Source: an uncultured Agathobacter sp.
GTDB taxonomy: Bacteria; Bacillota; Clostridia; Lachnospirales; Lachnospiraceae
Assembly (NCBI GenBank): GCA_944381555.1
Contig: CALWLL010000013.1
Location: forward strand, 1-64,000
Direction of reading: 5' to 3'
DNA: 64,000 bases
This document shows, in pieces, positions 25,083 through 32,981 of this stretch; the stretch's first letter is position 1, and every line of letters begins with the position of its first letter. The position numbers and the translations under genes were made by a program. The notes below the pieces were generated by a model. It was not told the DNA's origin, made no database searches, and saw only the letters and a program-made list of their open reading frames with translations.

Positions 25083-25439
25083 ATGGCAAGAATTAAAGGC
25101 GGCATGAACGCCAGAAAGAAACACAATAGAGTATTAAAATTAGCAAAAGGCTACAGAGGCGCTCGTTCTAAACAGTACAGAGTAGCAAAACAGTCAGTTA
25201 TGAGAGCTCTTACAAGTTCTTACGCTGGACGTAAAGAAAGAAAGAGACAGTTCCGTCAGTTATGGATTGCCCGTATCAACGCTGCGGCAAGATTAAACGG
25301 ACTTTCATACAGCCAGTTCATGCATGGTCTTAAATTAGCAGGAGTTGATTTAAACCGTAAAGTTTTAGCTGACATGGCAGTTACAGATGCTGTTGGATTT
25401 GCTTCTTTAGTAGAAGTTGCAAAGAGTAAATTAAACTAA
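25083..25439 (+). CDS. rplT: 50S ribosomal protein L20
   Basis: 118-residue basic protein needed early in 50S assembly. The N-terminal [15 protein letters not shown] and the [11 protein letters not shown] segment are diagnostic. In Firmicutes L20 also represses this operon by acting on its leader, which is visible upstream of infC. AGGAGG precedes the ATG and a terminator follows the stop. Confidence 0.98.
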   Translation: MARIKGGMNARKKHNRVLKLAKGYRGARSKQYRVAKQSVMRALTSSYAGRKERKRQFRQLWIARINAAARLNGLSYSQFMHGLKLAGVDLNRKVLADMAVTDAVGFASLVEVAKSKLN

Positions 25440-25452
25440 TTGGAATACATCA

Positions 25453-25478
25453 GAGTCACCCGATGGGTGGCTCTTTTT
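25453..25478 (+). terminator. rplT terminator
   Basis: GAGTCACCC (25453-25461) pairs with GGGTGGCTC (25465-25473), then five T. Repeat copy B3 starts at the end of this T-run. Confidence 0.85.
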
Positions 25479-25606
25479 ATATCATAGGAAAGAACATGAC
25501 TTTCCTATGATATAAAAACGCTCTGCGAAGGATGCGCACCTCGCGGAAAGGAAGTAATCGCTTTGCGATACCGCTCGGCGCGAAAGTGTGCCGCAGGCAC
25601 ACACTT
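25479..25606 (+). repeat. Terminator-linked repeat, longest copy (B3)
   Basis: Perfect 14-bp inverted arms ATATCATAGGAAAG (25479-25492) and CTTTCCTATGATAT (25500-25513) enclose only 7 bases. Then come the tail CTGCGAAGGATGCGCACCTCGCGGA, the segment AAGGAAGTAATCGCTTTGCGATACCGCTCGG shared with B1, and a GTGTGCC-GCA-GGCACAC hairpin (25586-25602). Confidence 0.82.
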
Positions 25607-25629
25607 TTATAAAAAATATTTTTACTGTC

Positions 25630-25658
25630 TTGTCAGTTGTAAAGACATCTGTTATACT
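25630..25658 (+). promoter_or_regulatory. nadA promoter with NiaR-type operator
   Basis: TTGTCA (25630-25635), 17-base spacer, TATACT (25653-25658). Inside the spacer is an imperfect palindrome, CAGTTGT-AAAG-ACATCTG (25634-25651), i.e. CAGnTGT-n4-ACAnCTG. With niaR at the end of this gene cluster, repression by NiaR in the presence of nicotinate is the likely control. Confidence 0.65.
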
Positions 25659-25709
25659 ACTGTAGGTCAATTCAGATAAAGTATGAAAATTGACAGAAGG
25701 GAATCATAT

Positions 25710-26612
25710 ATGTCAATAGAAGAAATATTAAAGCTCAAAAAAGAGAAAAATGCAGTAATTCTGGCGCATTACTATGTTTCAGATGAGGTGCAGGAGATTG
25801 CGGATTATATCGGAGATTCGTATTACCTGAGCAAAAAAGCAAAGGAATTAGAAGAAAATGTCATAGTGTTTTGCGGTGTGTCATTTATGGGTGAAAGCGC
25901 GAAAATCTTAAATCCCCAAAAGAAGGTGCTTATGCCGGATAGGAATGCAGATTGTGCGATGGCACATATGGTAGACATAGAAAATATCAAGCGCATCCGT
26001 CAGGAATATGAAGATGTTGCGGTAGTTTGTTATATCAATTCTACTGCAAAGATAAAAGCGCATGCAGATGTGTGCGTAACCTCAGCTAATGCAGTTAAAA
26101 TTGTGCAGAGACTTTCAAATAAGAATATATTTTTTATTCCCGACGGGAACTTAGGACGTTATGTGGCAGAACAGGTACCACAAAAGAATGTAATTTTAAA
26201 TTCCGGTTACTGTCCAATCCATCATGCACTTACCCTTGAGGAGGTTTTAAAAGCCAAGAAGAAATATCCAAATGCACAATTTGTCGTACACCCGGAATGT
26301 GTCAAGGAGCTGCTTGATGAGGCAGATTATATCGGAAGTACTTCCGGTATCATCAGTTATGTGAAAAAAAGTGTGTGCAAAGAGTTTATCGTCGGAACGG
26401 AGGAAGGTGTTTTGTATGAACTTAAGAAACAAAATCCGGATAAGAAGTTCTATGTGATAAATGAGCAACAGATTTGTCAGGATATGAAGTCTATCACTTT
26501 GGATAAAATATATGATGTGCTGAAAAATGAAACCAATCAGGTTGAAATAGATGAGGGTCTCCGGCAGGCTGCGTTAAAGCCGTTGGATAAAATGCTGGAG
26601 TTAGCAAAATAG
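25710..26612 (+). CDS. nadA: Quinolinate synthase
   Basis: Condenses iminoaspartate with dihydroxyacetone phosphate to quinolinate, the second step of de novo NAD synthesis. 300 residues. The AVILAHYY start of the fold and the C-terminal iron-sulfur motif CQDMKSITLDKI are present, with further Cys in NADCAMAH and GYCPIHH. Start 25710 follows an AAGGGAA; an in-frame ATG 27 bases earlier would add a basic tail absent from the family. First gene of nadABC-niaR. Confidence 0.96.
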   Translation: MSIEEILKLKKEKNAVILAHYYVSDEVQEIADYIGDSYYLSKKAKELEENVIVFCGVSFMGESAKILNPQKKVLMPDRNADCAMAHMVDIENIKRIRQEYEDVAVVCYINSTAKIKAHADVCVTSANAVKIVQRLSNKNIFFIPDGNLGRYVAEQVPQKNVILNSGYCPIHHALTLEEVLKAKKKYPNAQFVVHPECVKELLDEADYIGSTSGIISYVKKSVCKEFIVGTEEGVLYELKKQNPDKKFYVINEQQICQDMKSITLDKIYDVLKNETNQVEIDEGLRQAALKPLDKMLELAK

Positions 26613-26621
26613 GATACCGTT

Positions 26622-27944
26622 ATGAATACAGACATATTGATAATTGGCAGTGGCTGTGCAGGATTGTACTGTGCATTACAACTGCCGGAAGAAAAAAAGA
26701 TAACAATTATTACAAAGTCAGATTTAGAAAGCAGTGATTCTTTTCTTGCGCAGGGTGGTATGTGTGTACAGAGAGATGAATCAGATTATGAAAGCTTTAT
26801 GGAGGATACGTTAAAGGCAGGACATTATGAGAATGACCGTCATGCAGTAGATGTCATGATTCGTTCCTCAAAGGATGTATTGGCAGATTTGCTTTCTTAT
26901 GACGTGGAGTTTAATAGGGATGAGGATGGAGAACTTCTTTATACGAGAGAAGGTGCGCATTCAAACAAGAGAATCCTGTTTCATGCAGATATTACCGGAA
27001 AAGAGATTACAAGTAAACTTTTAGCTGCTGTAAAAAAATTATCGAATGTAACAATCTATGAACATACAGCTATGATTGACCTGCTGGTGAAAGAAAATCG
27101 GTGCTATGGAGCAGTTATAGAGAATGCGGATAGTGAGATAGAGCTTATTACAGCAGAAACTACCGTTCTTGCTACCGGTGGAATTGGCGGTTTGTATGCA
27201 CATTCTACAAATTTCAGGCATTTGACAGGTGATGCATTGGCTCTTGCTGTGAAATATGGCATTGCGCTGAAGGATATTGATTACATACAGATACATCCGA
27301 CTACCTTTTATACCAAGGATAAAACAGAGAGAAGTTTTTTGATATCGGAATCTGTTCGTGGAGAGGGAGCAAAGCTTCGTGATAAGAATGGAAACCGTTT
27401 TGTTAATGAACTTCTGCCGCGCGATTTGCTTACGAAAGCAATCCTAGAGCAGATGGAAAAAGACAATACGGAGTTTGTCTGGGAGGATCTTAGAGAGATT
27501 CCGGAGGAGGAACTAAACAGCCATTTCCCGAATATTGTAAAGCATTGCAAAGAGCATGGCTATGATGTCAGAAAGGAATGTATCCCGGTAGTTCCGGCCC
27601 AGCACTATTTTATGGGCGGAATCAAGGTGAATGATGTAAGTAAAACTTCTATGGAAGCATTATATGCAGTTGGAGAAACTGCCTGCAATGGCGTACATGG
27701 GAAGAACCGTCTTGCCAGCAATTCATTATTAGAAAGTCTGGTATTTGCAAAACGTGCCGCAAAGGATATTAGCAAAGAAAATACGGGACTTGAAAAAACG
27801 AAGCCTGCGGATATATATACGGAAGAGTACTGGCAGATGTTTCTGCGGAAAAATATGCAGGCCTATAAAGAAGAACAGGCATTGAAAGAAAACTATAAAG
27901 AATTAGTATTAAATGAAATAGAGAAAGCAAAAGAAGCGAGGTAA
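26622..27944 (+). CDS. nadB: L-aspartate oxidase
   Basis: FAD enzyme oxidising L-aspartate to iminoaspartate, the substrate of NadA. 440 residues, shorter than the 510-540 of many homologues because the C-terminal helical region is reduced; this short form is usual in Clostridia. The FAD-binding GSGCAGLYCA (about 8-17), the QGGMC segment and the HPTTFY active-site stretch are present. In anaerobes fumarate is the expected electron acceptor. It starts nine bases after nadA. Confidence 0.95.
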   Translation: MNTDILIIGSGCAGLYCALQLPEEKKITIITKSDLESSDSFLAQGGMCVQRDESDYESFMEDTLKAGHYENDRHAVDVMIRSSKDVLADLLSYDVEFNRDEDGELLYTREGAHSNKRILFHADITGKEITSKLLAAVKKLSNVTIYEHTAMIDLLVKENRCYGAVIENADSEIELITAETTVLATGGIGGLYAHSTNFRHLTGDALALAVKYGIALKDIDYIQIHPTTFYTKDKTERSFLISESVRGEGAKLRDKNGNRFVNELLPRDLLTKAILEQMEKDNTEFVWEDLREIPEEELNSHFPNIVKHCKEHGYDVRKECIPVVPAQHYFMGGIKVNDVSKTSMEALYAVGETACNGVHGKNRLASNSLLESLVFAKRAAKDISKENTGLEKTKPADIYTEEYWQMFLRKNMQAYKEEQALKENYKELVLNEIEKAKEAR

Positions 27945-27947
27945 ACG

Positions 27948-28811
27948 ATGCGATTTGATGAAATTACTTTAAAACTAAATGCGGACCCTCTGATTCAATC
28001 GGCAATTCGTGAGGATATTACGAGTGAGGATGTATCTGCAAACAGTGTTATGCCGGCAGCTATGCAGGGGGAGGTAGACCTTATTTGTAAACAGGATGGT
28101 ATTATTTGTGGTCTTCTGGTTTTTGAACGTGTGTTTAAGCTTTTGGATGAAAAGACAGAGGTGGAATTTTATGTAAAAGATGGAGATGCAGTAACAAAAG
28201 GACAGTTAATGGCAAAGGTTCGGGGCGACATCCGTGTGCTTCTCGGCGGAGAGAGAACGGCGCTTAATTACCTTCAGAGAATGAGCGGGATTGCGACATA
28301 TACCCGTTCTGTTGCAGACTTGTTAAAGGGAACAAAGACGAAGCTGTTAGATACCAGAAAAACAACTCCAAATAACCGTATTTTTGAAAAATATGCAGTA
28401 ACAGTCGGTGGGGGAAATAACCACAGATATAACCTTTCAGACGGTGTATTGTTAAAGGATAACCATATCGGAGCTGCCGGCAGTGTAAAAAGAGCCATTG
28501 AGATGGCGAAGGAATACGCGCCGTTTGTCCGAAAAATTGAAATAGAAGTAGAGACCTTAGAGATGGTAAAAGAAGCTGTAGATGCGGGAGCGGATATTAT
28601 CATGTTAGATAATATGACGCATGAACAGATGAAAGAAGCCATTCGCATTATTGACGGAAAAGCTGAAATTGAAGTGTCCGGTAATGTTACAAAAGAAAAT
28701 ATAGAAAGATTAACCGATCTTGGTGTGGACTACATTTCCAGCGGTGCATTGACACACTCAGCACCGATTCTGGATATTTCCTTAAAGAATCTTCATGCAG
28801 CAGAAGCATAG
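27948..28811 (+). CDS. nadC: Nicotinate-nucleotide pyrophosphorylase
   Basis: Converts quinolinate and PRPP to nicotinate mononucleotide, CO2 and PPi. 287 residues. Active-site signatures are GERTALNYLQRMSGIAT, DTRKTTP and GGGNNHRYNLSD with the downstream KDNH. It starts three bases after the nadB stop, so translation is probably coupled. Its stop codon touches the structured repeat that leads into niaR. Confidence 0.97.
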   Translation: MRFDEITLKLNADPLIQSAIREDITSEDVSANSVMPAAMQGEVDLICKQDGIICGLLVFERVFKLLDEKTEVEFYVKDGDAVTKGQLMAKVRGDIRVLLGGERTALNYLQRMSGIATYTRSVADLLKGTKTKLLDTRKTTPNNRIFEKYAVTVGGGNNHRYNLSDGVLLKDNHIGAAGSVKRAIEMAKEYAPFVRKIEIEVETLEMVKEAVDAGADIIMLDNMTHEQMKEAIRIIDGKAEIEVSGNVTKENIERLTDLGVDYISSGALTHSAPILDISLKNLHAAEA

Positions 28812-28912
28812 TGTGAAAAATAAATTTCTCAAACGGCAATGTACGTCGGCACGCTGCTTGGCTTAAAGCTGCATATATGAAAAAAAGCGGCGCAGAAATG
28901 GAGATTAATATG
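28811..28912 (+). repeat. Structured intergenic repeat ending in a start region (A2)
   Basis: Runs from the nadC stop to an ATG at 28910 and aligns along its whole length with 38167-38266. The GTGTGAAAAATA start, the ACGGCAAT block and the GCGCAGAAATGGAGATTAA end are shared. GCTGCTT (about 28852) can pair with AAGCGGC (about 28886), leaving the GGAG ribosome site just beyond the stem. Confidence 0.7.
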
Positions 28913-28933
28913 AATTGGAAAGGGCAGGTATGA
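28910..28933 (+). other. Possible seven-codon mini-ORF coupled to niaR
   Basis: The ATG supplied by the repeat (GGAG six bases upstream) opens a seven-codon frame (MNWKGQV) whose TGA overlaps the niaR ATG in an ATGA arrangement. It may couple niaR translation to ribosomes loaded at the repeat. Translation is not demonstrated. Confidence 0.3.
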
Positions 28934-29478
28934 ACGGAGAACAGCGCAGGGAACAAATTGTTTGGATAATTAAAAATAGTGCAGAACCCGTATCCGGTAC
29001 GGCGTTGGCAAAACAGGTAAATGTCAGCCGGCAGGTCATCGTGCAGGACATTGCCCTGTTACGCGCAAATGGAGTGGATATTATTTCTACAAACCGGGGT
29101 TATATTATTGGAAAACATGGCAAAGCAAGCCGTGTGTTTAAGGTGATTCATACACCGGAACAGGTAGAAGAGGAATTGAATCTGTTTGTGGATTTTGGCG
29201 GATATGTTAAGGATGTATTTGTATATCACAAGGTATACAATGTGCTGAAAGCAGATATGAATCTGAAATCCCGTGCAGATGTCCGCAGATATATCAGTGA
29301 ACTTGCGGCAGGTAAATCCAGCCTTCTTATGAATGTAACTTCGGGCTATCATTATCATACGATTTTGGCAGATGATGAAGAAACGCTCGACATTATTCAG
29401 GAAAAGCTATGGGAAAAAGGTTTTCTCGCTAAGCTTAAGGAATATGAACCGGTAGAATTTGGAAAAAGAAATATGTAA
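28930..29478 (+). CDS. niaR: NiaR transcriptional repressor (HTH_11 and 3H domains)
   Basis: Niacin-responsive repressor of NAD synthesis and salvage genes, 182 residues. The N-terminal winged helix (about 5-60, SGTALAKQVNVSRQVIVQDI) is followed by the 3H ligand domain with His residues in VYHKVYN and SGYHYHT that bind metal and nicotinate in this family. It closes the nadABC cluster it should control, making an autoregulated operon. Start 28930 gives the normal length and has AAAGGG upstream; a TTG at 28915 is a less likely alternative. Confidence 0.93.
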   Translation: MNGEQRREQIVWIIKNSAEPVSGTALAKQVNVSRQVIVQDIALLRANGVDIISTNRGYIIGKHGKASRVFKVIHTPEQVEEELNLFVDFGGYVKDVFVYHKVYNVLKADMNLKSRADVRRYISELAAGKSSLLMNVTSGYHYHTILADDEETLDIIQEKLWEKGFLAKLKEYEPVEFGKRNM

Positions 29479-29483
29479 ATGAC

Positions 29484-29515
29484 GAAAGGGGCATCAATTC
29501 TGTGATGCCTCTTTC
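29484..29515. terminator. Bidirectional terminator between niaR and AraC gene
   Basis: A 13-bp stem (29484-29496 with 29503-29515, one wobble) followed by TTTGCG on the plus side. It includes the last codons of the convergent AraC-family gene. Confidence 0.75.
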
Positions 29516-30336
29516 TTTGCGTTGCGGTATTCTTTTGGTGACATTCCTTTTTCCTTATGGAAAGCCTTGGAGAAATATAAGCTGTTGTCAAAGCCGATAG
29601 AATTGGCAATGGCTGTAATGGATAGATCCGAGCGTTCCAGTAAAAGGCAGGACTGCTTGATGCGAAAATCCGTCAGGTATTCTTTTGGGGATACACCTAG
29701 AACTGTTTGAAAGGAGCGGAACAGGTGGCTGCGGCTTAATCCGACATAGGAGGCGATGTCTTCTACCGTAATCGGATAGGAGTAGTTCGCTGTGATGTAT
29801 TCAATTCCTTTTTGAACATAGCTTTGCGCAGTATTAGAATGGGTCTGCTTTTTGGCATTGTGCATCAGGATCGCAAGCGTAGTGTAGAGGCGTCCGGTCA
29901 TTTCTACCGCGTGTTCAAATTCATTGCCGCGAGCATCATATATTTTTAATATTTGATTTTGAAGAGCCTTGCCTTCCGGTGTGTTTTGAATCACAGGTGA
30001 GGTTTTTGAGAAATCCGTTGCCTGTAGGATAATGGCCGCATCACTCCCGGCAAAACCTACCCATGCATATTCCCAGGGATTTTGTTCGGCGGCGTAATAA
30101 GTGACTTCTGTATTAGGGTATACCAGAAAACAATCGCCGGCCCGCAGATGGAATTTTATTCCGTTTACATGATAATAGCCTTCGCCTGCAATAATATAAT
30201 GGATCAGATAATGGTCCCGGATACCCGGTCCCCACTGATAGAGAGGGTCGCATTTTTGAAAACCGACATTATATACAGAAAGTGATATAAGCTCTTTTTC
30301 CGATACGATATAAGAGTTTTTATAGTTTTGAATCAT
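29494..30336 (-). CDS. AraC-family transcriptional regulator
   Basis: 280-residue regulator with an N-terminal cupin sensor (about 20-140; the HYHVNG/GDCFLVYP pattern typical of sugar-responsive members) and a C-terminal double helix-turn-helix (about 180-275; IASYVGLSRSHLFRSF and IANSIGFDNSLYFSKAF). Divergent from galE across about 190 bases, so it may control galactose or other sugar use; the ligand is unknown. The start at 30336 has AAAGGA seven bases upstream; two earlier in-frame ATGs lack this. Confidence 0.88.
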   Translation of the reverse strand: MIQNYKNSYIVSEKELISLSVYNVGFQKCDPLYQWGPGIRDHYLIHYIIAGEGYYHVNGIKFHLRAGDCFLVYPNTEVTYYAAEQNPWEYAWVGFAGSDAAIILQATDFSKTSPVIQNTPEGKALQNQILKIYDARGNEFEHAVEMTGRLYTTLAILMHNAKKQTHSNTAQSYVQKGIEYITANYSYPITVEDIASYVGLSRSHLFRSFQTVLGVSPKEYLTDFRIKQSCLLLERSDLSITAIANSIGFDNSLYFSKAFHKEKGMSPKEYRNAKKEASQN

Positions 30337-30522
30337 GGCAATCCTTTCCGGAAACTTTTTCATAAAGGTCAATAATGGTCTATATATTTATTATATAGTA
30401 AAAACAACTTTATGCAACATTTTTACATATAATTCATACATTTATGGATATACATTTACAGAAGTTTGAGATATGATTAGTTCAAAGAAAACAAAAAAGA
30501 TGCAAAGGAAAGGAGATAAAAT

Positions 30523-31539
30523 ATGGCTATTTTAGTTACAGGCGGAGCAGGTTACATTGGAAGTCATACATGTGTAGAGCTGTTAGACGCAGGATATGAT
30601 GTCGTTGTTTTGGATAATTTAAGCAATTCGTCAGAAAAATCATTGGAGAGAGTGGAAGCCTTAACCGGGAAGAAGGTAAAATTCTACAAAGGTAACATTT
30701 TAGACAGAGATATCCTGAATACGATTTTTACAAAAGAAAGCATTGAAAGCTGTATCCACTTTGCAGGCTTAAAGGCAGTGGGCGAATCCGTTGCAAAGCC
30801 TTGGGAATACTACGAAAATAACATTGCGGGAACATTGACGCTTGTAGATGTTATGCGGCAGAATGATTGTAAAAACATCATTTTCTCATCATCCGCTACT
30901 GTTTACGGAGACCCGGCCGAGATTCCGATTACAGAAGAATGTCCAAAAGGACAGTGTACCAATCCATACGGCTGGACAAAGTCTATGTTAGAGCAGATTC
31001 TTATGGACATCCAGAAGGCAGACAAGGAGTGGAATGTGATTCTGCTTCGTTATTTCAACCCAATCGGGGCGCATAAGAGTGGCATTATGGGTGAAAATCC
31101 AAATGGTATTCCAAATAATCTGATGCCTTATATAACACAGGTTGCAGTCGGAAAATTAAAAGAACTCGGAGTATTCGGCAATGACTATGATACGCCGGAC
31201 GGAACCGGAGTACGCGACTATATCCATGTCGTTGACCTTGCAAACGGACATGTGAAAGCATTAAAGAAATTAGAAGAGAATGTCGGGCTTGGCATCTATA
31301 ATCTTGGAACCGGACGCGGATGCAGTGTTATGGAGCTTGTAAAGAACTTTGAAGAGGCTAACGGCATAAAAATTCCTTATGTAATAAAAGAAAGAAGACC
31401 GGGAGATATCGCAACCTGCTATTGTGACCCTGCAAAAGCAAAAAGGGAACTCGGCTGGGAAGCACAGTATGGAATCCGTGAAATGTGTGAAGATTCCTGG
31501 AGATGGCAGAAGAACAACCCGAATGGCTATGAGGAATAG
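30523..31539 (+). CDS. galE: UDP-glucose 4-epimerase
   Basis: Interconverts UDP-glucose and UDP-galactose for the Leloir pathway and for envelope glycans. 338 residues. NAD-binding GGAGYIGSH (about 6-14), the SSSATVYG segment and the catalytic Tyr/Lys pair in NPYGWTKS are intact. AAAGGAG lies upstream. galK and galT are not present; a membrane protein gene follows after about 40 bases. Confidence 0.97.
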   Translation: MAILVTGGAGYIGSHTCVELLDAGYDVVVLDNLSNSSEKSLERVEALTGKKVKFYKGNILDRDILNTIFTKESIESCIHFAGLKAVGESVAKPWEYYENNIAGTLTLVDVMRQNDCKNIIFSSSATVYGDPAEIPITEECPKGQCTNPYGWTKSMLEQILMDIQKADKEWNVILLRYFNPIGAHKSGIMGENPNGIPNNLMPYITQVAVGKLKELGVFGNDYDTPDGTGVRDYIHVVDLANGHVKALKKLEENVGLGIYNLGTGRGCSVMELVKNFEEANGIKIPYVIKERRPGDIATCYCDPAKAKRELGWEAQYGIREMCEDSWRWQKNNPNGYEE

Positions 31540-31582
31540 AAACATACTGGTAAATGTGTGTTTATCCATAGGAAGTAGAAAA

Positions 31583-32359
31583 ATGCAAAAATTTATATGT
31601 AGATGTGTAATAGCCTGGATATTCCCAATCGCTTATTTCTGGCTTTTCAAAAGTGATGCAATGTTTTATTCTATTGTATTCCTGCATGGCTGGTATAATG
31701 TTTTTGCAGTAGTGACGGCATTTCTCATTGGTAAGCGTAATTATTTTGGGATTTTCAAATGGATTGCACCACTCGTAATAGGTGTTATGAATGTAATGAC
31801 CTATCCTGTAACCTTTGGTCTGTTACACGACATAAACTATGGTAAATTTGAGTTTTTTGATATAGATATTAGAACACTGATTCATCATGTTGTTTTGTCT
31901 TTTGTAGGGTTAGTGGCAGGTGTTATCATCGGTTTCATAGTGAATCGTGCAAAAGAACAGGAATCCAAAAGCGTTCTTTTTAATATTCCGGGTTGGATGT
32001 GGGGTGTTTTCATTGCATGGATATTTCCCATTATTAAATTTTGGGTTTTTGATTTTGATACCATATTCTTTTCTGTGTTTTTGTATATTTGGTATATGCT
32101 GCTGGCTTTTTTGGCATCCGCTCTCATTGGAAGAAGAGGCTCTCCTGGGGTGCATAAATGGTTACAGGCGGTTATTCTGCTTCTTATGAATATGGTTGTA
32201 TATCCTCTGACTGTTGGGCTGGTTGAAATGCAAAAAGGCAGTATGAAAGACCTGATTGATATCAAATATATTGTGGCGCAAGTGATAATTGTTGCGGTCG
32301 GTTTTCTTATGGGGATGTCCGTTTGTTATATTTGTAATAGAAAAGCCATAAAAGAATAG
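31583..32359 (+). CDS. Internally duplicated membrane protein, unknown
   Basis: 258-residue membrane protein built from two tandem copies of about 130 residues. Each copy holds AWIFPIxxFW, then a segment ending in ALIG/FLIG with a basic RxxxGxxKW, then MNxxxYPxTxGL, followed by a hydrophobic segment ending in an Asn/Arg turn. About four membrane helices per half are likely. I do not recognise the family. Start 31583 (AGGAAGT upstream) removes a long frame overlapping galE. It ends in its own terminator. Confidence 0.7.
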   Translation: MQKFICRCVIAWIFPIAYFWLFKSDAMFYSIVFLHGWYNVFAVVTAFLIGKRNYFGIFKWIAPLVIGVMNVMTYPVTFGLLHDINYGKFEFFDIDIRTLIHHVVLSFVGLVAGVIIGFIVNRAKEQESKSVLFNIPGWMWGVFIAWIFPIIKFWVFDFDTIFFSVFLYIWYMLLAFLASALIGRRGSPGVHKWLQAVILLLMNMVVYPLTVGLVEMQKGSMKDLIDIKYIVAQVIIVAVGFLMGMSVCYICNRKAIKE

Positions 32360-32363
32360 ATTT

Positions 32364-32395
32364 CAGGGTCAGCGTTTGCTGACTCTGGAATTTTT
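32364..32395 (+). terminator. Terminator after the duplicated membrane protein
   Basis: CAGGGTCAGC (32364-32373) pairs with GCTGACTCTG (32378-32387), loop GTTT, followed by GAATTTTT. Confidence 0.75.
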
Positions 32396-32417
32396 GCTAA
32401 AATTTTATAAAAAACAC

Positions 32418-32446
32418 TTGTATTTTTTCTTTTAACATGGTATAGT
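32418..32446 (+). promoter_or_regulatory. tRNA-Glu promoter
   Basis: TTGTAT (32418-32423), 17-base spacer, TATAGT (32441-32446), ten bases before the tRNA 5' end. Confidence 0.65.
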
Positions 32447-32456
32447 ACTCAAGCAT

Positions 32457-32528
32457 GGTTCGTTGGTCAAGCGGTTAAGACGTCGCCCTCTCACGGCGAA
32501 AACACGGGTTCGAGTCCCGTACGAACTG
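32457..32528 (+). tRNA. tRNA-Glu (anticodon CTC)
   Basis: 72-nt cloverleaf. The acceptor stem GGTTCGT pairs with ACGAACT (G-T at the first pair), the discriminator base is G, and the anticodon stem TCGCC/GGCGA encloses CTCTCAC, giving anticodon CTC for GAG. The T-arm ACGGGTTCGAGTCCCGT is standard. CCA is not encoded. It is a single-gene transcript with its own promoter and terminator. CTC is the less common Glu anticodon; a TTC isoacceptor presumably exists elsewhere. Confidence 0.95.
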
Positions 32529-32533
32529 CTAAG

Positions 32534-32560
32534 AACTACTTCGGTTGAAGTGGTTTTTTT
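32534..32560 (+). terminator. tRNA-Glu terminator
   Basis: AACTACTTC (32534-32542) pairs with GAAGTGGTT (32547-32555) around GGTT, followed by a T-run. Repeat copy B4 begins at its end. Confidence 0.8.
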
Positions 32561-32561
32561 T

Positions 32562-32663
32562 ATGTCATAGGAAAGACCGTGATACATTAAAGTGTGAAAG
32601 AGAACAACTTTCCTACGATATAAAAAAGCTCCGCTAAGGATACGCACCTCGCGGAAAGGAAGT
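32562..32663 (+). repeat. Terminator-linked repeat, copy B4
   Basis: TCATAGGAAAG and the imperfect arm CTTTCCTACGATA enclose CCGTGATACATTAAAGTGTGAA (compare B2). The shared tail CTCCGCTAAGGATACGCACCTCGCGGA and AAGGAAGT follow. It starts at the end of the tRNA terminator's T-run. Confidence 0.8.
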
Positions 32664-32835
32664 ACTTGCATTTGACAGTGTTTCTGCCCATGAGATGCTT
32701 TTATCTACTCTATGGTAAGAAAAATGTCTATGTTTTGGAATAATTTTCTGCCCATATGCAGTTGTGTCATCGCTTGTGGTTAGAAACACAGGGTATTTTG
32801 CTGCAAGTGTCAGTACCGATATGTAAAGAAAAAAC
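32664..32835. other. Unexplained spacer with direct repeats
   Basis: No gene or known RNA recognised. It holds TTTCTGCCCAT twice (32681-32691, 32745-32755). ACTTGCATTTG at its left edge (32664-32674) is repeated at 32835-32845, where it contains the -35 of the rimP promoter. An inverted GTGTTTCT/AGAAACAC pair is also present. It may be a decayed or duplicated promoter region. Confidence 0.4.
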
Positions 32836-32919
32836 TTGCATTTGTTGATTATGAGTGGTATTATGATTAAGACGATATAGAGAAGCTAGATTGAGAGAGG
32901 GCAAAAGTCCTCTCTCAAT
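32836..32919 (+). promoter_or_regulatory. rimP-nusA-infB operon promoter and leader hairpin
   Basis: TTGCAT (32836-32841), 17-base spacer, TATTAT (32859-32864). The leader contains a perfect hairpin, TTGAGAGAGG (32891-32900) with CCTCTCTCAA (32909-32918), without a U-run. It probably stabilises or processes the long mRNA rather than terminating it. Confidence 0.6.
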
Positions 32920-32981
32920 TCACGTTTAGAAATGGGAATACGTTATATTCCTGCAAAATAAGAAAGAGAGGTGTGTTTCAG

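Noticed and set aside
31424-31582. N-terminal extension of the duplicated membrane protein overlapping galE
   Set aside because: The extra residues are the shifted frame of galE, and a ribosome site lies directly before 31583.
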